A stretch of DNA of 64,000 nt from Gracilinema caldarium DSM 7334 (GTDB taxonomy: Bacteria > Spirochaetota > Spirochaetia > Treponematales > Breznakiellaceae): contig NC_015732.1 in NCBI RefSeq assembly GCF_000219725.1, positions 1,054,001-1,118,000 on the forward strand, read 5' to 3'. Positions within the stretch are counted from its first letter, which is position 1. Every line of letters begins with the position of its first letter. The notes below the pieces were generated by a model. The model made no database searches and was not told the origin of the DNA. It worked only from the letters and a program-made list of their open reading frames with translations. Positions 25,161 through 33,298 of this stretch are shown here, piece by piece. Both the position numbers and the translations under genes were made by a program.

Positions 25161-26207
25161 ATGCAAGGAAGAAGGCCGTCTATTGCTGAAGAAGTGAAAA
25201 CTCCTCAATCTTTATTGAATGAAAAGGGTAAGCTCGTGCACACCGGGTGGGCCCGAGGGCCCCTCTGGTTATATAGCCGATCAGCTATTCGGGGTGCTTT
25301 TACCCGAATCGTGGAATATGACCGGTATTTTTTGTTTTCAGATATGGCCATTTTAGTTTTTGAAATTACCAATATGGGCCGAATGATATACGCTTCGGTA
25401 CAGATTTCCAATATGGTACAGGGTGCAACCTTTTATGATGCCTATCGCATTACCACGCCCCTTGGTATGGTCGATTTGCCTTCGTCCTGTGATAGTGGTA
25501 CGGTAAAGATTAAACAGAAAAATTGTATTATAGATTTCTCTGTGATGGAAAAAGGCAGCAGGCTTATTAAGGTAGATTTACCCACCTTTTATGGGGGGAC
25601 GGGATTGCGTGGTGTAGTGGTTCTTACACCCTTTGAAACAAAGGAAGGCCTTGCAACGGTACAACCTTGGCGTAGGGATAAGAAAGCCTTCCGTTATAAC
25701 CTTAGAAATCCTACTTATAAAGTCGAAGGTGTCATGCAATTGGGAAACGAAGAATTGATTTTTACTACTGATAATGGCTGGGGGGCTCTGGATTGGAATC
25801 GGGGCTGTTATCCCCATGGGGAAGTTCATTATCTTGCCATTGCTAGTGGTGTCTGTGGTGGGCGGCTAATTGGATCTTGTATTGGTTATGGTATGGAAGA
25901 CAATAGTAGTGGTACAGAGAATGCCTTTTTTTTAGATGGTAAGCTTCATAAGTTGGGGCACGTCACTTTCAGGATAAGCCCCCGGGATTGGTTAGCCCCC
26001 TGGTATTTTTCAAGCGATGATAAACGGCTTTCTATGGAATTTCAACCAGTGTTAGAATACCGAATTAAACACAGTCTGTTTTTTCAGACTATTAAAGAAC
26101 GACGTGTATTTGGTTACATATCAGGTGCATTTATTGAAGAAACAGGATCGATTTACACATTTCACAATATTCCAAGTTATACTGAACAGCAAAAATTAAA
26201 ACTCTAA
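25161..26207 (+). CDS. DUF2804-family protein
   Basis: A 348-residue cytoplasmic protein. The opening pattern LLNEKGKLVHTGWARGPLWLY matches the DUF2804 family. It is rich in beta-strands, with a WGALDWNRGCYPHGE segment and LIGSCIGYGMEDNSSGTENAFF. The family is widespread but uncharacterised and related to lipocalin-like folds. No ribosome binding site is visible before the ATG at 25161, and a TACACT -10-like box lies too close to it, so the start is less certain. Confidence 0.75.
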   Translation: MQGRRPSIAEEVKTPQSLLNEKGKLVHTGWARGPLWLYSRSAIRGAFTRIVEYDRYFLFSDMAILVFEITNMGRMIYASVQISNMVQGATFYDAYRITTPLGMVDLPSSCDSGTVKIKQKNCIIDFSVMEKGSRLIKVDLPTFYGGTGLRGVVVLTPFETKEGLATVQPWRRDKKAFRYNLRNPTYKVEGVMQLGNEELIFTTDNGWGALDWNRGCYPHGEVHYLAIASGVCGGRLIGSCIGYGMEDNSSGTENAFFLDGKLHKLGHVTFRISPRDWLAPWYFSSDDKRLSMEFQPVLEYRIKHSLFFQTIKERRVFGYISGAFIEETGSIYTFHNIPSYTEQQKLKL

Positions 26208-26211
26208 TATC

Positions 26212-27153
26212 TTATATATCAAAGCTACCATCAAACACATATTCAGCCTTACCGACAACTTGAATACCGTGATTTCGATTAGGGTTTACCCAAAAACGGC
26301 CTCGATCTATCAGCGTGGCGGGGCCGGAAATCTGATCAGGAGCTGCTATCTGAGAGAAACTGGCATAACTTACAGCGCCTCCCCGGCCCCGCCACTCAGC
26401 GACGATAGCCCCTTCGATCCCCGGAACGACTGGTTCGGTGATATATCCTTGAAATCCTGCGGCAAGCACCGCCGCAATAGCTCCTTCTATACGGTCAGAC
26501 CGTTCTGGTCCAACATATCGGATTATATCCTTAGCATGTAATCTTAATACCAGGGGAATATCATTTGTTTTTTCCATTGCCTGTAGGGCTTGTCGGACCC
26601 GTTTTGATCCTGGTCCATTGGGAATCGCACAGGCAACGAGGTAGGATGATCCCAACTGGACACGGTATGCATGGGCTGTTTTTCCATCCACGATAAGGGT
26701 AAGAGGTTGAACCCTGGGATAGGGGATAGTGAACATGAAACTGCGGGAATCGATAGCCTTGAGTTCAAAGACTGTTTCAGAAAAGGGATCCTGAATACGT
26801 AACACTGAGGCACTGCTGCGGCCTGTATCCAGGGCATAGCGGGCAATACAAAGGAGAGCATCAGCACTGAGGGGGACTTCTCGGCCATCGCTGGTAAAAA
26901 GACGACCTTTTAGGGAACCTTTTCCTAAAAGGGACCTTTCATCCGTAAAGATCCCTCTCGTGGGGGGTAACCCACAGTCCGTAGCCATAAAAATACAGCC
27001 ATCACCACCTACACCACAACGGCGATCAAGTATGAGTTCTGCGATAAGGCTTGGAGATGGCTGTGACTTCGACAGCTCCATAGCCAGTTTATCCTGATCG
27101 ATGAGTATGAAATCATGGCCTGCCACATGCAGTTTCAAGAACGAAAGGGTCAT
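26212..27153 (-). CDS. DapF-like epimerase homologue lacking both catalytic cysteines
   Basis: A 313-residue protein with the DapF fold: FLKLHVAGHDFILID, RRCGVGGDGC, FTSDGREV and GPATLIDRG correspond to DapF landmarks. The first catalytic motif (CGNGxRC) reads SADALLC, so the nucleophilic Cys is Ser96. The second (GETxxCGTG) is replaced by a segment IEGAIAAVLAAG without Cys. Diaminopimelate epimerase activity is therefore not expected. The gene is packed with ddl and murE (2-base gap to ddl). It could be a relic or a protein with a new role in the envelope. Confidence 0.75.
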   Translation of the reverse strand: MTLSFLKLHVAGHDFILIDQDKLAMELSKSQPSPSLIAELILDRRCGVGGDGCIFMATDCGLPPTRGIFTDERSLLGKGSLKGRLFTSDGREVPLSADALLCIARYALDTGRSSASVLRIQDPFSETVFELKAIDSRSFMFTIPYPRVQPLTLIVDGKTAHAYRVQLGSSYLVACAIPNGPGSKRVRQALQAMEKTNDIPLVLRLHAKDIIRYVGPERSDRIEGAIAAVLAAGFQGYITEPVVPGIEGAIVAEWRGRGGAVSYASFSQIAAPDQISGPATLIDRGRFWVNPNRNHGIQVVGKAEYVFDGSFDI

Positions 27154-27155
27154 GA

Positions 27156-28286
27156 TTACTTTCCGTTCTTATAGGAATAGCTGCGGGAATTCTTTTGGTC
27201 GTACCGTTCAATAGCTAATTTGATGAGCCTGTCCAGCAGGTCTGCATAGGCGAGCCCGGAGGCTTCGCACATTTTGGGAAACATGCTAATGGTCGTAAAA
27301 CCTGGCATTGTATTCACTTCATTAAGGAGTATCTCCCGGGTATCTTTGCGAACAAAAAAATCAATTCGGGAAAGTCCCGAAAGTTCCGCTGCCCGGTAGG
27401 CTTTTACCGCAATCTCCCGGATGGTTTTAAATTCGTTTTCTGAGAGGTCCGCTGGTATGAGAAGGGCTGCCCCATCGGGATCGATATATTTTGCTTCGTA
27501 ATCGTAAAATTCATGGGTGGGTACGATTTCCCCCGGAGTATATGCTTCGGGCCGTTCATTCCCGGTGACAGAGCATTCCACTTCCCGGGCGGGAATGAAG
27601 GGCTCGATGAGGACCTTGTCATCCCAGAGCAGCGCTTCTGCTACGGCTTTTTCAAGACTCTGTCTGTCTTGAGCCTTGGACGCTCCAACCGAAGAGCCTG
27701 CACAGGAGGGTTTTACAAAGAGGGGATACATGAAGTCCCGTTCGGCCCGTTCAATGATTTGTTTCCGCCTTTCAGATACAGCCCAGTCCAGTTTGCGGAC
27801 TGAAATGAAAGGCACCACCGGCAGTCCTGCATGGATCCAGAGAATTTTTGCAATTTCCTTGTCCATGCCAATGGCACTTCCCAAGACCCCTGCACCTACA
27901 TAGGGGACATTTACCATCTCCAGAAGCCCCTGAATAGTGCCATCCTCGCCAAAGGTTCCATGCAGGACCGGAAAAACCACATCTACCGATAGAGCGCCTG
28001 TAGCAGGGGTGCTGAAGGTTTCTTTTGTTTCACCACCACAGACCGCAGATACCCGGCGCTGTACATCAGTATGAATTTCTAAGGCCGCCGCTCCTGCTAG
28101 GCAACGTTCAAGTTCATCATCCTTTTGGAGGTACCAGCCCCCCTGTTTATCTATACCAATTAAAAGAACCTTATATTTAGTTGTATCCAGATTACGTACT
28201 ACTGAAGCAGCTGAAATGAGGGATACCTCGTGCTCTCCCGAACGGCCGCCATAGATTACTGCTACGGTTTGTTTTGTTTCACCCAT
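27156..28286 (-). CDS. ddl: D-alanine--D-alanine ligase
   Basis: Makes D-Ala-D-Ala for peptidoglycan. ATP-grasp features are YGGRSGEHEVSLISA, HGTFGEDGTIQGLLE, FVKPSCAGSSVGASKA and the metal site EVNTMPGFT. At 376 residues it belongs to the VanA/Ddl group with omega loop. Start ATG 28286 has GAGGTG upstream. It lies between murE and the dapF-like gene in one operon. Confidence 0.96.
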   Translation of the reverse strand: MGETKQTVAVIYGGRSGEHEVSLISAASVVRNLDTTKYKVLLIGIDKQGGWYLQKDDELERCLAGAAALEIHTDVQRRVSAVCGGETKETFSTPATGALSVDVVFPVLHGTFGEDGTIQGLLEMVNVPYVGAGVLGSAIGMDKEIAKILWIHAGLPVVPFISVRKLDWAVSERRKQIIERAERDFMYPLFVKPSCAGSSVGASKAQDRQSLEKAVAEALLWDDKVLIEPFIPAREVECSVTGNERPEAYTPGEIVPTHEFYDYEAKYIDPDGAALLIPADLSENEFKTIREIAVKAYRAAELSGLSRIDFFVRKDTREILLNEVNTMPGFTTISMFPKMCEASGLAYADLLDRLIKLAIERYDQKNSRSYSYKNGK

Positions 28287-28294
28287 GTTACACC

Positions 28295-29965
28295 TCAGTT
28301 TGTGAAGCCCATTTCTGCCAGAGCCTTTTCTGCTTCCCCAATTTCATCATAGGGGATTGTATGATCCTTATAAATGATAGAATTTTCGTGACCCTTTCCC
28401 AGAAGCAGGACCACATCGCCCGGTTGGGCGAGACTGAAGGCTTTGCGAATCGCCTGGGGCCGGTCCGGTATGAGGTAGAGCTGTTCTCCCCGTACAAGTT
28501 CAGAACAGCCTGCGGCAATTTCTTCCAGAAGCTCCATGGGATCTTCCCCACGGGGGTCCTCGTCGGCCAAAATGACAATGTCGGACCAGTCTGCGGCAAT
28601 TTTACCCTGCCGGGGCCGTTTTTCCCGGTCCCGTTCACCGCCGGAACCAAAGAGGCTGATGAGACGGCCGCCCCGACCCTCGATCCGTTTTTTTATAGGT
28701 GGAAGTACCGTTTCAAAGGAAGAGGGCGTATGGGCATAATCCACGATGACCTCGAAGGGCTGACCCCGGTTGATGACCGTCATTCTACCCCGTACCGGTC
28801 TCAGGCGGGGTACTAAAGGCACCAGGTCTGTTACAGGAAGTCCTACCAGGCCTGAAACCACCAGTAATGAGGCCATAACATTAGCCGCATTAAAGGTTCC
28901 CGGCAGATTATCCTGTACATGGAGGATTTCACCGGTTGCCCTGACCCAGATATCATAGCTGTTCCCCCGATCGGTACCTTCCAAGTTTCGGATGGACAAG
29001 TCCGCATCTTCTCCGTGAATGCTGTAGGTATAAGTTCGCCGTTCGGTCGCATTGGCAAAATAGGTGCAACTTGGGTCGTCTGCGTTGGCTACCGAGAAGG
29101 ATGGAATACGGACCGGAAGCCGAAGTCCCATCTCGTTTAAGGGCCCATTTCTCAGGGCTTTTTCATGATTTACCTTGTCCAGAACCCGGAAGAGGTTGGC
29201 CTTGTCACTGCGGTACTGATCCCAGGTACCATGAAATTCCAGGTGTTCATGGGTTACATTGGTCATGACCCCCACATCAAAGGCCACATCCCCCAAACGG
29301 TTTGTCCGGGGTGAAAGGCCGTGGGAGCTGGACTCAATGACCGCATATTCCATACCGTAGTCCCGCATGGCCGCCAGAGCCCGGTGAATGGTGGGCGCTT
29401 CCGGAGTGGTCTGATGTTCAGGATTCCACTCTTCCTTATCGCCAATACGGTATTGTACAGTCGAAATAAAGCCCGCTTTTTTACCCGTCAGGGTTAAGAG
29501 CTGATAGATTAAAAAAACTGTGGTACTCTTGCCCTCCGTACCGGTTACTCCGATGATACCAAGTTCTTTTGAAGGTTCGTTAAAAAAAATAGCCGATATG
29601 GGTGACATTGCAAAGCGGGAGTCGGAACATTGCAGGTAGATGACCTCAGGTTCGTAGTGGTCCAATTCATATTGATGAACGATAACCGCAGCGCCTCGCT
29701 CAATGGCCTGGGGTATATACTGGTGACCATCGGTATGGAGCCCCGGGAGGGCAAAATATATGTTCCCTGGTTGTACCTGTCGGGAGTCATAGGTGACATC
29801 GGTGAGTATGCATGCATCCATGGCGGATTGGATGGCTTCTGTAAAGGGGGGCAGTGTATCAGCCTCTGGAGAAAGCTTAAAAACCTGGCCCTTGTACCGC
29901 AAAACCTGACAGTTAACCCGTTTTACCAACCCTGGGTTGAAAAACTCTGAAAATCGTCGATCCAT
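28295..29965 (-). CDS. murE: UDP-N-acetylmuramoyl-tripeptide synthetase (MurE)
   Basis: Adds the third amino acid to UDP-MurNAc-L-Ala-D-Glu. ATP loop GVTGTEGKSTTVFL; HEHLEFHGTWDQY; DYAHTPSSFETVL; FGSGGERDREKRP. The residue-3 specificity motif reads DEDPRGEDP, aligning EDPR with the DNPR of diaminopimelate-adding enzymes and with DDPR of lysine-type ones. Treponemes are known to use L-ornithine, so L-Orn or L-Lys is the likely substrate. ATG 29965 is preferred over the TTG at 29992. A TTTACC-18-TATCAT promoter ends seven bases before this ATG, another possible leaderless start. Confidence 0.94.
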   Translation of the reverse strand: MDRRFSEFFNPGLVKRVNCQVLRYKGQVFKLSPEADTLPPFTEAIQSAMDACILTDVTYDSRQVQPGNIYFALPGLHTDGHQYIPQAIERGAAVIVHQYELDHYEPEVIYLQCSDSRFAMSPISAIFFNEPSKELGIIGVTGTEGKSTTVFLIYQLLTLTGKKAGFISTVQYRIGDKEEWNPEHQTTPEAPTIHRALAAMRDYGMEYAVIESSSHGLSPRTNRLGDVAFDVGVMTNVTHEHLEFHGTWDQYRSDKANLFRVLDKVNHEKALRNGPLNEMGLRLPVRIPSFSVANADDPSCTYFANATERRTYTYSIHGEDADLSIRNLEGTDRGNSYDIWVRATGEILHVQDNLPGTFNAANVMASLLVVSGLVGLPVTDLVPLVPRLRPVRGRMTVINRGQPFEVIVDYAHTPSSFETVLPPIKKRIEGRGGRLISLFGSGGERDREKRPRQGKIAADWSDIVILADEDPRGEDPMELLEEIAAGCSELVRGEQLYLIPDRPQAIRKAFSLAQPGDVVLLLGKGHENSIIYKDHTIPYDEIGEAEKALAEMGFTN

Positions 29966-30019
29966 GCTAGGGATGATACCATTGTATACCAAGAACGGTA
30001 AAGGGGGCGAATGCTCTAG

Positions 30020-30053
30020 GGAGACCTATAAAAAACAGTTTTTTGAGGTGTCC
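30020..30053. repeat. Palindromic intergenic element, copy A
   Basis: GGAGACCTATAAAAAAC pairs with GTTTTTTGAGGTGTCC to form a hairpin between the divergent murE and queD genes. It is related to copies at 36569, 55713 and 57957. Confidence 0.5.
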
Positions 30054-30095
30054 AGAAACAGGTATGTACAAGGTGCGTCTGGAAACCGGTGAGCC

Positions 30096-30125
30096 TCGAC
30101 AGGGAGGGGTTTTTCAGGCTATGCT
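30096..30125 (+). promoter_or_regulatory. Predicted queD promoter, leaderless
   Basis: TCGACA (30096-30101), an 18-bp spacer and TATGCT (30120-30125) place the start at the ATG at 30132. No ribosome binding site adjoins the ATG. Confidence 0.5.
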
Positions 30126-30131
30126 CTTGCC

Positions 30132-30509
30132 ATGTACGAAGTACGGGTAGAAACTGATTTTGCAGCGGCCCACTTTCTGAGCCACTATCATGGAAAATGC
30201 GAGCGTCTTCACGGTCATAATTACCGGGTACGGCTCTGGGCCCGGGGGTCGGAGCTCGATACGGGGGGGATGCTCATCGATTTTGGTGTCCTTAAGGGAC
30301 TGCTCCGCGAAGTCTGCGGTAGGCTGGATCATCAAAATCTGAATGAGTTCTCTGTATTTTCCGGGGATCCCAGCGCCGAGCGGATTGCAAAGTATATTTT
30401 TGATGAAATGCTGACCCTGCTTTCCCATGGTGGTTATAATGCAAAGCTCCTGTATGCGGTAGATGTTTATGAAACCCCTACCAATATGGCCCGGTATGTA
30501 CGGGATTAG
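30132..30509 (+). CDS. queD: 6-carboxy-5,6,7,8-tetrahydropterin synthase (QueD/PTPS family)
   Basis: A 125-residue T-fold enzyme. Zinc ligands His14, His27 and His29 and catalytic Cys23 are seen in HF and CERLHGHNY; GMLIDFG and LDHQNLNE are also family motifs. The CxxxHGH pattern is that of QueD, which makes the deazapurine precursor of queuosine from dihydroneopterin triphosphate. No other queuosine genes are nearby. It converges on the AMMECR1 gene, with stops overlapping by 4 bases. Confidence 0.92.
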   Translation: MYEVRVETDFAAAHFLSHYHGKCERLHGHNYRVRLWARGSELDTGGMLIDFGVLKGLLREVCGRLDHQNLNEFSVFSGDPSAERIAKYIFDEMLTLLSHGGYNAKLLYAVDVYETPTNMARYVRD

Positions 30510-31090
30510 GTCTTTGTTTCACTGAAAACAAGGGCAGTAAAGGTATATAGCTCAGCTCCGCTTTCGTTGTAAGCCCCGGGAGGTAGGCCAGCCTTACGGC
30601 AAATATAATCCAGATATTCATCCAGGTTCCAGCCCTGTTCCACTGGTACCTGGGGAAGCAAAACCCCTGAATAGCCGCGATGAACCAGGTAGAGGCCATG
30701 GACCCCGATTTGTACTGACCGGGGATCATAACAGCGTTCCATAGGGGAAAGAACTGAAATTTCAATCTGGCACTGGTCCAGTTCGTCTCTTCGAAGGGGC
30801 GGGAAGCGGGGGTCTTCGAAGGCGGCGGCCTGGGCCATGGACCGGATTGTTTCTTCCAAGGGTCGAAGGGCGATCATTCTGCCGATACAGCCCCGAAGTT
30901 CTTTCCCCTTATGCAGGGTTACGAAAGCTCCGCAGGGAACGGTGAGGGCTGAAACCCCCGATGTAATCTGTGCTTCTACTGAATCGGGTCGCTCATACTG
31001 GGGCGGCCGTCCATCAAGCTGGGATGCAATAGACTCCCGGGCTTCCTGTAAAAGACACTGTTTTTCATCTTCGGTTAACTCAAGTTTCAC
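30506..31090 (-). CDS. amrA: AMMECR1-domain protein (AmmeMemoRadiSam system protein A)
   Basis: A 194-residue AMMECR1 protein with the diagnostic LRGCIGRMIALRPLEETIRSM and hydrophobic core FEDPRFPPL. The start is a GTG at 31090 with GGAGG six bases before it. In many prokaryotes this protein, a MEMO-like protein and a radical SAM enzyme form one gene set of unknown role. A MEMO-like gene lies at 43738-44613; the radical SAM partner is not in the window. The family has been linked to RNA or tRNA modification only loosely. Confidence 0.9.
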   Translation of the reverse strand: MKLELTEDEKQCLLQEARESIASQLDGRPPQYERPDSVEAQITSGVSALTVPCGAFVTLHKGKELRGCIGRMIALRPLEETIRSMAQAAAFEDPRFPPLRRDELDQCQIEISVLSPMERCYDPRSVQIGVHGLYLVHRGYSGVLLPQVPVEQGWNLDEYLDYICRKAGLPPGAYNESGAELYTFTALVFSETKT

Positions 31091-31330
31091 TTTCAGCCTC
31101 CGTTGTTTTCTAGTAAAAGTATAGAATGTTCTGCAAAAATATGCCAGTTTTGCAACTTCCCGGATTTTTCAGTAAAGGGCTTTGTATCAGTTCGAAGCAA
31201 GCTGTGTATGGGTTGTACGATCTTACCGAGGAATAAAGAGAAAATAAGGGTTTATAAGTATTAATTTGCATGAAAAAGTATAAAAATGCAATAAAAGCCC
31301 ATAAAACCTTTAATAAATGTATATTTATAC

Positions 31331-31357
31331 TTGACAATGTATGGATTTTTCTGTAAT
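31331..31357 (+). promoter_or_regulatory. gatCAB-aspS promoter, near-leaderless
   Basis: A perfect TTGACA (31331-31336), a 15-bp spacer and TGTAAT (31352-31357) put the transcription start ~2 nt before ATG 31366. The preceding ~130 bases are very A+T-rich and could act as an UP element; they include an inverted repeat TTGCAT...ATGCAA (31267-31291). Confidence 0.65.
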
Positions 31358-31365
31358 TCATAGGT

Positions 31366-31728
31366 ATGAAACTTGATGATTTAAAGGTGACCGCCCGGCT
31401 GTCCCATCTCGGTTTAAACGAAGAGGACCTGGGCGCTGCACTTCCTGCGTTCGAGCAAATGCTCGACTATTTTGCTGTTATGCAGACAGCGGACGGAAGC
31501 ATAGCCGATACCACCGGCACAGCTGATATTACAGCGGTTCATTCTGATGTAGTAGTATCTATTCATCAATTTAATAATAATAATTCCCCTGCCAATGCAG
31601 CCAATCTTACTATTAATGCTCTCAATAATGTGGGAAACCATAGTGAAAACCAGCCAAACAATAATGACCTGTTGAATCAGGCCGGCGAACGAAATGGTAA
31701 TTTCATTGTGGTGCCCAACGTCCTGTAA
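31366..31728 (+). CDS. gatC: Glu/Asp-tRNA amidotransferase subunit C with asparagine-rich insertion
   Basis: A 120-residue GatC, first gene of gatCAB-aspS. The N-terminal helix region (LKVTARLSHLGLNEEDL) and the C-terminal tail (LLNQAGERNGNFIVVPNVL) are family-typical. Between and into the tail, residues 70-112 contain 17 asparagines out of 43, beginning with four in a row, encoded mostly by AAT. GatC normally is ~95 residues with a short Arg/Asp-containing linker here. Because the enzyme makes Asn-tRNA, the run of Asn codons could make synthesis sensitive to Asn-tRNA supply (inference). It lacks a ribosome binding site and is probably leaderless. Confidence 0.9.
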   Translation: MKLDDLKVTARLSHLGLNEEDLGAALPAFEQMLDYFAVMQTADGSIADTTGTADITAVHSDVVVSIHQFNNNNSPANAANLTINALNNVGNHSENQPNNNDLLNQAGERNGNFIVVPNVL

Positions 31729-31769
31729 GCATCTAATAAAATTTCTTACTGTTTCTTTCGGAGGTCTGT

Positions 31770-33296
31770 ATGTCTCGTTCCGTCGATAAGGACGGTTTTC
31801 CGGCCTATGTTACGGCCTGGGAAAATCGTATCGGTGCATTTTTAGAACTTCGTGAGCCTGAGCTCTGGCCCGCTGCAGGACTCCCCTTTGCGGTTAAAGA
31901 TAATATTGCAGTAAAAGGTTTTGGTCTTACCTGTGCTTCCAAACTGCTGGAATCCTTTAGGGCTACCTATACGGCCACAGCGGTGAAACGCCTGCAGTCT
32001 GCCGGGGCTGTCGTCATCGGTAAAACCAATATGGATGAATTTGGTATGGGGTCCAGCACGGATAACTCAGCCCTGAAACGGACCAATAATCCCTGGGATG
32101 ACAGCCGTGTGGCCGGAGGGTCCTCAGGGGGCTCGGCGGCGGCGGTGGCGGCGGGCCTTGTGCCCTTTGCCCTGGGGTCCGATACGGGGGGCTCGGTCCG
32201 CCAGCCTGCAGCCTTTTGCGGGGTTGTGGGGTTAAAGCCGACCTACGGAGCCGTGTCCCGCTATGGCCTTGTGGCCTATGCCTCGAGCCTCGAAACCATT
32301 GGGGTACTGGCGGATTCCGTAGGTCGGGCCCGGGATGTGTTCCGCATCATCCAGGGACCGGACCCGATGGACCAAACCACCGCCGCCGCCCGGCTTGTGC
32401 ATGGGGCGTGGCACCCTGTAGCGGGTAACAAAAAAGTCCTGGCAGTGCTTGACCCCGTTTCGTTAGTACAGGCAATACGTGCGGTAGTTCGTGGTGCCGC
32501 TTTGGTGAGTAAAACCCGTCGCGATGACAACGATTTATACGAAGTTGGCGAAGGAGGCGTCCAGGAGGATGCGCAACTCATCAACCTGCTGGAAGAAGAA
32601 GTCCTTGCAGGATTTTCCAAGGCTGTAGATGCCTACCGGGACCTGGGCTATGAAATCCGAGAGGTTACTATTCCTTCCCTTGCCTATTCGGTGCCGGTGT
32701 ACTACACCATCGCCACTGCCGAGGCCAGTGCGAACCTGGCTCGTTTTGACGGTATCCGTTATGGTAAGCGTCCTGAATGGGCAGAAAACCCGGAAGATTT
32801 AATTGATAAAACCCGGGCCATGGGCTTTGGCTCTGAGGTCAAGCTCAGGATATTGCTCGGGACCTTTGTGCTTCGTTCCGGTTTTCAGGACCGGTATTAT
32901 CTGCGGGCCCAACAGCTCCGTAAGCAGATTACCAGGGAATTTTATGCTCTCTTTTCCGGAAAGGATGGGCCCCAGGCGCTGCTGATGCCCGTGTTCCCCA
33001 CCAGGGCATTTGGCAGGGCCGTGGGTGACAAGGGGGGAGCCGGTAAGAACAGGGGAGCGGGAGGACCAGCCTTGTCTTCCTTTGCCCAGAAAGCGGCGGA
33101 TCTGTTTACCTGCCCGGCGAACCTAGCGGGGCTTCCTGCCCTTACATTTCCTGCTTCAGTTGAGGGGGGCCTTCCTGTGGGAGTCCAGCTTCTTGGGGCT
33201 CCCTTCTCAGAAGAACTGATCTGTTCAATTGCGGCGGAATATGAAGCGGATCATCCGATTCCCCATCCTGAGGGATTTCAGAGCTATTGGAGGTAG
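31770..33296 (+). CDS. gatA: Glu/Asp-tRNA amidotransferase subunit A
   Basis: The amidase subunit that releases ammonia from Gln or Asn. The Ser-cisSer-Lys signature is intact: Lys in FAVKDNIAVKG, then GGSSGGSAAAVAAGLVPFALGSDTGGS. Length 508 residues. Residues ~225-275 (acidic, with RRDDNDLYEVGEGGVQED) and ~420-435 (Gly-rich DKGGAGKNRGAGG) look like lineage-specific insertions. GGAGG before the ATG. Acts with GatB and GatC on misacylated tRNA. Confidence 0.95.
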   Translation: MSRSVDKDGFPAYVTAWENRIGAFLELREPELWPAAGLPFAVKDNIAVKGFGLTCASKLLESFRATYTATAVKRLQSAGAVVIGKTNMDEFGMGSSTDNSALKRTNNPWDDSRVAGGSSGGSAAAVAAGLVPFALGSDTGGSVRQPAAFCGVVGLKPTYGAVSRYGLVAYASSLETIGVLADSVGRARDVFRIIQGPDPMDQTTAAARLVHGAWHPVAGNKKVLAVLDPVSLVQAIRAVVRGAALVSKTRRDDNDLYEVGEGGVQEDAQLINLLEEEVLAGFSKAVDAYRDLGYEIREVTIPSLAYSVPVYYTIATAEASANLARFDGIRYGKRPEWAENPEDLIDKTRAMGFGSEVKLRILLGTFVLRSGFQDRYYLRAQQLRKQITREFYALFSGKDGPQALLMPVFPTRAFGRAVGDKGGAGKNRGAGGPALSSFAQKAADLFTCPANLAGLPALTFPASVEGGLPVGVQLLGAPFSEELICSIAAEYEADHPIPHPEGFQSYWR

Positions 33297-33298
33297 CC

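Noticed and set aside
31110-31361. 83-codon minus-strand frame upstream of gatC
   Set aside because: Very A+T-rich, no motif, and it runs over the gatC promoter.
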